This document shows positions 33,560 through 38,749 of a stretch of 38,749 bases of DNA, in pieces. The notes under the pieces were generated by a model, which was not told where the DNA came from, ran no database searches, and saw only the letters and a program-made list of their open reading frames with translations. Positions within the stretch are counted from its first letter, which is position 1, and the number at the start of each line of letters is the position of its first letter. Made by a program: the position numbers and the translations under genes. Source of the stretch: Candidatus Methanoflorens crillii (GTDB taxonomy: Archaea; Halobacteriota; Bog-38; Methanoflorentales; Methanoflorentaceae); NCBI GenBank assembly GCA_003162175.1, contig PMMR01000038.1, forward strand, positions 11,560 to 50,308, read 5' to 3'.

Positions 33560-34100
33560 CCTTGGTTAGCTATCTACGTTGTTTTTTGACGATGGATCGA
33601 CTGCATTGTTGTTGTGGGGTTTGCCCCCAAGTATTTTGACGAGGATGTTGTTTTTCCATCAGTTTTTCCTTTAGCGAATTTTTGAGCGATTTCTAATTTT
33701 ACTCAAAGTCTTTTGCTTTTCTTCAGCATACTTTTTAGACCTCCATCCACGTGAGACTGTTTGCTTGAGCCACTACCCGCAAAAGGCCCGTAAAAATGGA
33801 TCGCGTGGTGTTGCGATGATAGCACGCGCGCCGCTGTGTGCGAGAGCTGACGATGTCGCGCCGGTTTCTCATCGCTAAGGTGTCAAGCGCCTGTGTTCTC
33901 TTTTTTTCGGTTGGCACCATAGCTGCGACAGTAATTACCGACCGACCTGATAACAGGCCAACAAAAACCAATTCGTTGAGCTATTCGACCCGCTCCGGTT
34001 TCGCCTGCAGAAAAAACTTGTCAGGCGCTTGACTGGCGTTAATCCGCCCGTCTCATGCCCCACAGCACCTACGAGAAGGCTTCATAAGTCCGGAAAACGG
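33560..34100. other. T-rich intergenic region after the TRAM gene
   Basis: No supported gene. Several T-runs occur (33580-33588, 33650-33720), consistent with transcription termination. A segment TTGTTTTTTGACGATGGAT near 33580 has a near copy at about 34989-35007 (TTGTTTTTTGCACGATGGAT). Confidence 0.4.
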
Positions 34101-34134
34101 CGGTGAGGCTATATTTCTGCAATCGGGTTCACAA

Positions 34135-34290
34135 TGTTTCGGCGGTAGTCGCCCGCCGCCCGGCAGACCACTTCTGACCGCTGCTACGATTCAACCTTTC
34201 AGCAGGCGTAGAATGGGCCCCTATTCCAGGACCCGGGGCTTCAACCGGCGGACCGCAAAAAAGGAACGAAGCCGGATTTGACGCCCGACG
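34135..34290. ncRNA. GC-rich structured region (candidate RNA, strand unresolved)
   Basis: This stretch is far richer in G+C than its flanks and contains several pairable elements: GGCG...CGCC near 34140-34155; CTACG/CGTAG with CTGCT/AGCAG (about 34180-34212); and GCCCC/GGGGC (about 34217-34240). It lies downstream of tfe on its strand. A short minus frame through it is low-complexity and unlike a protein. Neither SRP RNA nor RNase P RNA signatures could be matched by eye. Confidence 0.3.
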
Positions 34291-34297
34291 AGGCTCT

Positions 34298-34870
34298 TTA
34301 TTCTTCTTCTGTCTGGACAAGATCAAAAATCGACGAGTTCTCTGGATAGAAGATGGCTTGGACGTCGGTTCTTAATTCGCTAATTTTCCCTTGCATAGTG
34401 TCGGTCAGCTCTGACGTGTCGTCGTAGTGGAGGCTTTGCTTGCATACAGGGCACACAAATTGGTATCCGCACGTGTAGCCACTCGCCATGTCAAACGTGT
34501 AGCGACCGCAGTGGTTGTCACACGTGTAATAGGCGGTGTTCAGCTCTCCATCCAGCCACGTCTCGAGCTTAGAGAGAAGCTTGTGAGCATCATCAGCGAG
34601 GCGACGCTCAATATCCTCAAAGTTTACGAGCCATCGATACAGCATCCATCCAGTTTCTTTGTCGCGCTGAAGCGTATAGAAAGCAAGGCGATGCTCGTAC
34701 AAAGTGAATAGCGTCCGCCTCACGGTGTTCAACTCAGAACCAGTTTCTTCTGCTATTTGCTGGTCCGTCAACTCATTTTTTGAAAGTCGCTTGATCATGT
34801 CAAGGCCCTCTTGACCAACCAACTTCTCGAGATACGCCAGCGTAGCTTTGTCTTCTTTGTTTTTCTTCAC
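34298..34870 (-). CDS. tfe: transcription factor E (TFE, TFIIE-alpha homologue)
   Basis: The 190-residue protein has an N-terminal extended winged helix (LAYLEKLVGQEGLDMIKRLS, ELTDQQIAEETGSELNTVRR, TLFTLYEHRLAFYTLQRDKE). A helical linker and a zinc ribbon follow (YTCDNHCGRYTF, then YQFVCPVCKQSLHYDD), with two Cys pairs. The C-terminus is acidic. TFE stabilises the open promoter complex with TBP, TFB and RNA polymerase. The motif order and length are those of archaeal TFE. Confidence 0.95.
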   Translation of the reverse strand: MKKNKEDKATLAYLEKLVGQEGLDMIKRLSKNELTDQQIAEETGSELNTVRRTLFTLYEHRLAFYTLQRDKETGWMLYRWLVNFEDIERRLADDAHKLLSKLETWLDGELNTAYYTCDNHCGRYTFDMASGYTCGYQFVCPVCKQSLHYDDTSELTDTMQGKISELRTDVQAIFYPENSSIFDLVQTEEE

Positions 34871-35300
34871 TAGTCATATATGGACTCACATCAGCTTATA
34901 GTTGCTGCCACTTGTTCGTCGACCGCGCTTGTGGATTTTAAAAGCGCGCAGAAGTGACGGGACGCCCCTCTTGTTGGATAGTGGTAATTTGTTTTTTGCA
35001 CGATGGATAGAGATTTTGCTGCTGTGTATTTTGTGCAGCACACATTCTGGCTAATCAACAAAGGGCTCTAGACATAGATCGACAGCATAGTAATAAGCAC
35101 CTCTTCAGCGCTCTCGTTTAATCGCTGCGATCGGCAGAAGAGAAACGCTCTGCGAAATAGGGCCTTGTTAGGCGGCTATAACCCCACCAAATTGATTATT
35201 GTGCTTACTCAACATTCTGAAGTGTTTAGGGAAAAGGAACCGTCGACGGTTGTTCCATAATGTGAAGGCTCCACGCCATTCAAAATCTAGAAAAAACACA
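34871..35300. other. non-coding region upstream of tfe
   Basis: No gene is visible. On the minus strand ACTATAAGCTG at about 34896-34906 is the likely tfe TATA element, 25-35 bp from its start. The rest is A/T-rich with many short frames. Confidence 0.4.
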
Positions 35301-35302
35301 CT

Positions 35303-35330
35303 AAAAAAAAGAGAGTGGGTTTAATCTCTC
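35303..35330 (-). terminator. stem-loop plus T8 terminator
   Basis: On the minus strand GAGAG (35330-35326) pairs with CTCTC (35315-35311) across a 10-base loop, followed by a run of eight T (35310-35303). It lies just past the end of the coiled-coil gene to its right and is the natural end of that transcript. Confidence 0.55.
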
Positions 35331-35357
35331 AATTATACGTGAAAAACGCGCTCTTGC

Positions 35358-35606
35358 TTATGTCTCATCAAGCTCCTCAATCTTCTCCACCGTGCCCTTC
35401 GAGTGCGTGATATTCTTCTCTAATTGCTCGTTATCGGCCTCTGTTACTTCTTATACTATAGTGAGCGTCTTATTCATTGCATCCTTGACCCGTTGCTCGC
35501 GCTTCAGTCCCTCATCTAAATAATGCGCGTAGACTTCCTTAAGCACGTCGATCTCGCTCTGGAGCCGCTTAAGTTCGTTCAAGATGAACCCCTCTTTATC
35601 GGTCAT
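35358..35606 (-). pseudogene. small coiled-coil protein gene with one in-frame TAA
   Basis: From the ATG at 35606 the frame reads MTDKEGFILNELKRLQSEID, then KEVYAHYLDEGLKREQRVKD, and reaches TAA at codon 52 (35453-35451). It then continues without further stops (VTEADNEQLEKNITHSKGTV and EKIEELDET) to a second TAA at 35358. Both halves share the same Leu/Glu/Lys heptad-like composition, so they look like one protein of about 82 residues interrupted by a nonsense change. A terminator follows directly. Alternatively a 51-residue protein is made. Confidence 0.5.
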
Positions 35607-35777
35607 TCGTGTTTCTCCCCCCCCTCAAGCATGTGTCTCTTTACCGTAAAAAGAAGCTTATAATGAAAAAGCGAGAGACCAACACACCACTTGATAGGGC
35701 GATTATGACTTAGACATTACTTGCAAAAAAGCGAGGTTCCGAGCTAGTCATCGATACCCTCTTTTGACCTCTTCTTA

Positions 35778-35894
35778 TTATGTTGGGTACATGATACGGC
35801 GCGGACGCCGGTACTTATCGCAATATGGTACGTGATCCCTCTCACCGCGTAGTTTGCAACCGTTATACCTCTCGCACCGTCGACAATCCATCAT
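35778..35894 (-). CDS. tiny Cys-rich (zinc-finger-like) protein, 38 aa, intact copy
   Basis: From the ATG at 35894 the frame reads MMDCRRCERYNGCKLRGERD, then HVPYCDKYRRPRRIMYPT and stop. It has a C-x2-C-x5-C-x11-C arrangement and a basic tail, suited to bind one zinc ion and nucleic acid. A second, damaged copy lies at 36134-36243 with recognisable DNA identity (for example CGACAATCCATCA and CAATATGG shared in order). Conservation of the Cys pattern in two copies supports real coding despite the length. Confidence 0.5.
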   Translation of the reverse strand: MMDCRRCERYNGCKLRGERDHVPYCDKYRRPRRIMYPT

Positions 35895-36133
35895 CGTTGC
35901 AACGTGAGTTATTCAGCTAGCCAGTTAAGGTTATCTCACTGTCGCGTTCGGTTCTGATGAGATGATATGGGCGAGGGATGCTTGATAGTAGGTCGTACGA
36001 GGCGTGTTATTTGAGTAACCGGGGTCGACAAAGCCCGCATAGTTCGGAAGTAGCGTCGAGAACGAATAGATAGGGCCATTCTTTATTGTCTTTGCCGCGC
36101 GTCGAGGCCGTTCTCTGAGGTAACGCGGAATCG
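35895..36133. other. spacer between the two Cys-rich gene copies
   Basis: No supported gene. It forms the downstream flank of the decayed copy and upstream flank of the intact one; I could not align it convincingly with the flank on the other side. Confidence 0.35.
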
Positions 36134-36243
36134 TCAATATGCCAAACGGCGCGGACGGCGATAATAAACACAATATGGGACGTGCTCGGCATCGCCGCGG
36201 AGTTACAGCGAGCGAATTTGATGCACCTGCGACAATCCATCAC
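36134..36243 (-). pseudogene. decayed second copy of the tiny Cys-rich protein
   Basis: The minus frame begins (GTG)MDCRRCIKFARCN, like the intact copy at 35778-35894. After a frame change it resumes as HVPYCVYYRRPRRLAY and stop, matching HVPYCDKYRRPRRIMY. The unshifted frame instead runs on as low-quality sequence to about 36007. I read this as a diverged and frameshifted duplicate. Confidence 0.5.
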
Positions 36244-36707
36244 TAACGGGGATTAATTCGCCCTCTTACATTCATTACCTACGTCTGAAAAAACTAATGA
36301 GAGCCGCTACTGCTAATGGGGGACAACGCTTGTAGACATACGCGGGCAGTTGCGTTGTTCATTCAGCGGCAAGACTGCGATTTCAAAGACGTTTTTCTGA
36401 GCGTTGAATTTGCCGACGAATCCGGGCCGTAGCGTGGCTGCTTATCGCGCTGCTTGTTTTCAGCGTGCGTATAACATTCTTTCCTTTTTTTCTTGATAGG
36501 TTGAAATGCCCTCGAAGGCACTTTTTTTGCTACAAAGCGGTGAGGTTGCAGTGTTGCCGCTGAACGCGGCCTTAAATCAAAGGGAATTGCAAAAAGAAAT
36601 GACGAGTCAGGAGCTACGGAGGGGGCGAATGGAACACGCGAGTGCGCAGCTGAAAAAACAACACACGCCTTTGATGGATAGTGCTCCGCAACGGAACAGC
36701 CATGGAT
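36244..36707. other. intergenic region with one weak plus-strand frame
   Basis: A 72-residue plus frame from 36506 (MPSKALFLLQSGEVAVLPLN, helical and Gln/Glu-rich in the middle) ends at 36724, inside the end of the facing gene. It may be real but has no visible promoter or ribosome-binding site, so I do not list it as a gene. The remainder shows nothing. Confidence 0.3.
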
Positions 36708-37016
36708 TTAGCCATCTTGGTTGACCTTTTCTTTTATAAACGCATATAGCCCATCAAGGTGAATAATCGCTTTGCTCCGGTCGGTAGGAGCTTCTTCGAA
36801 GTCCTGGAGGAATACCACGTCGTCATTCTCCGTGATCGCAACCACTGGATTGAGGTTATTCTGGAACTTCGCTGCCCCTTTCATCTTAAGCCATTCCGTG
36901 AGGTCAGCGATAACTTCATTCCCAAACTCATCGTTTATAGTATTGTAATCGGAACCACGCAGCAGCTTCTTTAGCTCCCACATCCTCACCTTGAACCAAT
37001 CTGTTGCTTCGGTCAT
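36708..37016 (-). CDS. hypothetical protein, 102 aa
   Basis: From the ATG at 37016 (MTEATDWFKVRMWELKKLLR) the frame gives 102 residues; an upstream in-frame ATG at 37103 adds a basic segment read from non-coding sequence. It is mixed alpha/beta in appearance: NTINDEFGNEVIADLTEWLK, PVVAITENDDVVFLQDFEEA, then KAIIHLDGLYAFIKEKVNQD. No family is recognised. A GGTGGTTATACCG stretch just upstream may hold its ribosome-binding site. Confidence 0.6.
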   Translation of the reverse strand: MTEATDWFKVRMWELKKLLRGSDYNTINDEFGNEVIADLTEWLKMKGAAKFQNNLNPVVAITENDDVVFLQDFEEAPTDRSKAIIHLDGLYAFIKEKVNQDG

Positions 37017-37086
37017 AGCGGTATAACCACCCTTATGTTTTGAATCTCGTTCGGTTTCAATCCTTGTTTTAGTGAATGTTGTTCTC

Positions 37087-37296
37087 CTATCCTTCGCAAA
37101 CACACTCTTTTAGCCTATAATTCTTGTCATGTTGCCCCTCTAGAAGAGATTGTAGTCTTGAAAACCTGCTCTCCTTATGCTGTTCTTCGGGCGCGCCTAA
37201 ATCAGCGCCGCACCCTGCACAGAACTGCGCGTTTAAAGCGACTTTGCGACCACAGGTCGTACAGAATTTAAAGTTCGTCTCTGCATATGATGTCCC
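37087..37296 (-). pseudogene. zinc-ribbon protein frame without a start codon
   Basis: The minus frame contains NFKFCTTCGRKVALNAQFCA, then GCGADLGAPEEQHKESRFSR and a further 30 residues to TAG at 37087. The two C-x2-C pairs and the 14-residue spacing are those of the common zinc-ribbon domain. The frame opens after a TGA at 37299-37297 and has no ATG, GTG or TTG before the first Cys. An ATG (37286) sits one base out of frame. It is therefore either broken by a single indel or affected by a sequence error. Confidence 0.5.
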
Positions 37297-37386
37297 TCAT
37301 AGATGGCGTCATGTCACATTCGCAACGTGTCGCCCGTTTCAAGCTGCACACTGCACTTTCATGATGATTTAAGTTGTCAAATAGAC

Positions 37387-37439
37387 TTTGGGAAATCGTG
37401 CTTTATAAACAGCTCTTTTGTTAAGTGAAGCTTCCCAAA
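37387..37439 (+). promoter_or_regulatory. 8-bp inverted repeat flanking a TATA element
   Basis: TTTGGGAA (37387-37394) and its reverse complement TTCCCAAA (37432-37439) bracket CTTTATAAAC (37401-37410). The geometry resembles the other TATA-spanning repeat at 7650-7694 in layout, not in sequence. Confidence 0.35.
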
Positions 37440-37447
37440 ACAACAAT

Positions 37448-37567
37448 ATGACCATCGTGATTCAGCTGGTCGGTAAGCTCAACCCGTTCTACCCCTGCCA
37501 ATTGCACTCGACGAAAGCATATAACCCAGCCCATACGAGTGGAGGGATTAGCGTACCTTTCCACTAG
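37448..37567 (+). CDS. very small open frame after the 37.4-kb promoter (doubtful)
   Basis: A 39-residue frame begins MTIVIQLVGKLNPFYPCQLH at 37448, about 45 bp after the TATA element. There is no ribosome-binding site and no family. It is listed only because of the promoter-like element before it. Confidence 0.2.
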   Translation: MTIVIQLVGKLNPFYPCQLHSTKAYNPAHTSGGISVPFH

Positions 37568-37751
37568 TTTATGAAATGATTAAGGCCGTCACGGACACGC
37601 TAAGGTAGTTTTGATAACTTCTCGATTTCTAATCTCTCTTTTTTGGCTTCGGGTGACCGAAAACAAGCTTAAGGGCTCGTTTATACCCAGCGAACTAGCT
37701 AAAGGCTCCCCAGGATAGCACGTGAGCTACGAGTGTTCTCAATCTAAAGAA

Positions 37752-37764
37752 GAATTATAAATAT
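37752..37764 (+). promoter_or_regulatory. TATA-like element before the TPR-like gene
   Basis: AATTATAAATATG lies 30-40 bp before the ATG at 37793, the expected archaeal promoter distance, so the broken gene still has a good promoter. Confidence 0.5.
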
Positions 37765-37792
37765 GCCCGCGTGGTTTTAATGAGGGATCAAC

Positions 37793-38020
37793 ATGGGGCC
37801 ACTTGACGAGTTCAAGTCGAGCAATGCACCAACGCAGAAGGGGCTGACAGAGAAGGAATGGTGTGACTAAGTAGACGCACTTGCAAAGTCAGGTCGCCAC
37901 GAAGAGGCGCTTCAGTCTCTCGATAAGGCGCTTGCGATCGACCCGACGAATGCAATCGCACAACAAGGGAAACCGGTGGCAGTTGAGAAAACTCGTAAAA
38001 CCACGCCCAAAAAGCAGTGA
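37793..38020 (+). pseudogene. small TPR-like protein gene with one in-frame TAA
   Basis: From the ATG at 37793 the frame reads MGPLDEFKSSNAPTQKGLTE, then KEWCD and TAA at codon 26 (37868-37870). It continues open as VDALAKSGRHEEALQSLDKA, LAIDPTNAIAQQGKPVAVEK and a basic tail to TGA at 38020. The second part is a clear tetratricopeptide-repeat unit (A-x-x-x-G-R-x-E-E-A-L, then A-x-x-x-D-P). The most direct reading is one 75-residue protein with a nonsense change. A GAGGGA-like ribosome-binding site is just upstream. Confidence 0.5.
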
Positions 38021-38344
38021 GGAAGATAACTTGCGCGATGCTTCCCCTTCATAATTAGGTTAGTTTTTCGGGCCATCATGCGATAAAGGATGATCGCAGT
38101 CAACGACAACACTTGAGCTCTCATGCGGTCGTTTGAACGTCTTTGATTCCTTCTTTTTGAGCCGAACTGGTGCGAAGTGGGACGACATAGTAGTCGCCTT
38201 ACTAGGTGTTAGTGACGTAAACACGCGCTAGTGTTTTCTGGCATTCTCGCCAGCGTACATGTACGACACTTAGCTGCAAAGTCAATTGTTATATAAACAA
38301 ATACTGATATTTTTGTCAATACATTTTTTTGATCAGTTTTCAAA
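38021..38344. other. A/T-rich non-coding region
   Basis: No supported gene. A GGAAG...CTTCC pair near 38021-38046 may form a terminator-like hairpin after the TPR-like gene. GTTATATAAAC near 38287-38297 is TATA-like but has no gene in a suitable position. Confidence 0.35.
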
Positions 38345-38384
38345 GCTATTTGCACGAAAGAAGCGCAAATAGCAAGCTTTATAT
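38345..38384 (+). promoter_or_regulatory. palindromic operator candidate and TATA box of the HTH regulator
   Basis: GCTATTTGC (38345-38353) and its exact reverse complement GCAAATAGC (38365-38373) are separated by 11 bases. They immediately precede a TATA-like AAGCTTTATATC (38373-38384). A half-site-like TTTGCATC follows at about 38387-38394. A palindrome abutting TATA upstream of a regulator gene suggests autoregulation. Confidence 0.5.
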
Positions 38385-38422
38385 CAATTTGCATCAACGG
38401 CGTGATATAATAACAAATGAAT

Positions 38423-38749
38423 ATGGGGGGGCCAAGCTGAACGAAACACTACTGGCAAGAAGAGGGAGCGTAGCGAGAGAAGAGCTGAACGAAACACTCC
38501 TCGCGTCGCAAGTCGATGGCGCGGAGATACTTCGGCTGTCGATGTGTTCTGATCTCAGGAAGAATCTCATTCTCTCACTCAAAAAAGGCCCAACAGCGCT
38601 AGCTGACTTGCGGACGGCGACGGGAACCAACTCCGCTGCCGCGATCCATGCTCTAAGAGAGCTCGAAAAGGAACAGCTCACATACCAAGATAATAAGCGC
38701 AACTATGAACTTTCGAACACAGGCAAGATTGTCGCCTTGCACGTGGAGA
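38423..38749 (+). CDS. winged-HTH transcription regulator, archaeal DUF1724-associated type (cut by window edge; start out of frame at a G7 tract)
   Basis: The readable frame includes AKLNETLLARRGSVAREELN, ETLLASQVDGAEILRLSMCS, then DLRKNLILSLKKGPTALADL, RTATGTNSAAAIHALRELEK and YELSNTGKIVALHVE at the edge. The last three blocks are the archaeal winged helix that precedes DUF1724 domains in methanogen regulators. ATG codons at 38417 and 38423 lie one base out of frame because of the G run at 38425-38431; one more G would join them to the protein. The N-terminal 16 codons are duplicated (AGCTGAACGAAACACT at 38435 and 38483). Confidence 0.65.
38435..38498 (+). repeat. direct repeat AGCTGAACGAAACACT
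   Basis: The 16-bp word occurs at 38435-38450 and 38483-38498, 48 bp apart, so the duplication keeps frame and repeats LNETLLA in the protein. Confidence 0.85.

Noticed and set aside
34135-34290. SRP RNA or RNase P RNA
   Set aside because: The SRP helix-8 core and the conserved RNase P cores could not be found on either strand.
35451-35453. Pyrrolysine or other stop-codon recoding in the coiled-coil gene
   Set aside because: The codon is TAA, not TAG, and no recoding element is evident; a nonsense mutation is simpler.
36506-36724. 72-residue plus-strand frame
   Set aside because: No promoter or ribosome-binding site, and it overlaps the end of the better-supported facing gene.

Overview
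The window is chromosomal DNA from a euryarchaeon with a methanogen-type C1 pathway (a methanogen or a relative such as an ANME-type archaeon). The evidence is ftr (formylmethanofuran:H4MPT formyltransferase), mtd (F420-dependent methylene-H4MPT dehydrogenase) and mtxX (methanogenesis marker protein 4), together with archaeal information-processing genes: TFE, an archaeal-type glycyl-tRNA synthetase, the Hef helicase-nuclease, an SSSCA1-type zinc-ribbon protein, a TRAM-domain protein, archaeal-type NadM and the aconitase-X pair of the archaeal mevalonate pathway. Many genes have A/T-rich TATA-like elements 25-45 bp upstream. No rRNA, complete tRNA, CRISPR array, transposase or phage structural gene was recognised.

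Layout. 1-5.45 kb, minus strand: a long-type FKBP prolyl isomerase cut by the left edge, then, reading right to left, a tight five-gene run of aconitase X large and small subunits, site-2 protease, MJ_1487-type radical SAM protein and metallophosphoesterase. 5.8-7.6 kb: a small unknown gene, nadM, a possible tRNA 3' relic and a DUF6788 protein. 7.65-10.6 kb, plus: a remnant of cbiM behind a TATA box bracketed by a 10-bp inverted repeat, running directly into a complete zinc/manganese-type ABC transporter. 10.6-11.5 kb, minus: a frameshifted Lrp-like regulator. 11.5-13.3 kb, plus: a PC4-like protein, a protein with a homing-endonuclease-associated repeat, and a HEAT/HARP-like repeat protein. 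13.4-15.3 kb, minus: ftr and mtd. 15.5-19.3 kb, plus: stand-alone LigD-type 3'-phosphoesterase, a tiny Cys-motif protein, a TPR protein, an SSSCA1-type protein and glyS. 19.4-20.8 kb: lrp and mtxX, divergent over one TATA element. 21-26.6 kb, plus: copA, an amidohydrolase, a TPR protein, a TrmO-FmdE fusion and a UPF0173 hydrolase. 26.9-30.1 kb: hef and pyrE, divergent. 30.3-33.6 kb: small zinc-finger and HTH proteins, a DUF362-ferredoxin protein and a TRAM protein. 34.3-34.9 kb: tfe.

From about 34.9 kb to the right end coding density collapses. This stretch holds short, partly broken genes: a coiled-coil protein and a TPR-like protein, each with one in-frame TAA; an intact 38-residue Cys-rich protein with a decayed second copy nearby; a zinc-ribbon frame with no start codon; and at the edge an HTH regulator whose best start codons are separated from its reading frame by one base at a G7 tract, downstream of a palindromic operator-like element.

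Functionally, ftr and mtd are two steps of the H4MPT C1 branch. Aconitase X (phosphomevalonate dehydratase) feeds isoprenoid and hence membrane lipid synthesis. Two metal-transport loci (Zn/Mn-type uptake and Cu+ export) and several zinc-binding small proteins are present. All calls were made by reading translations and motifs. No database search was run.
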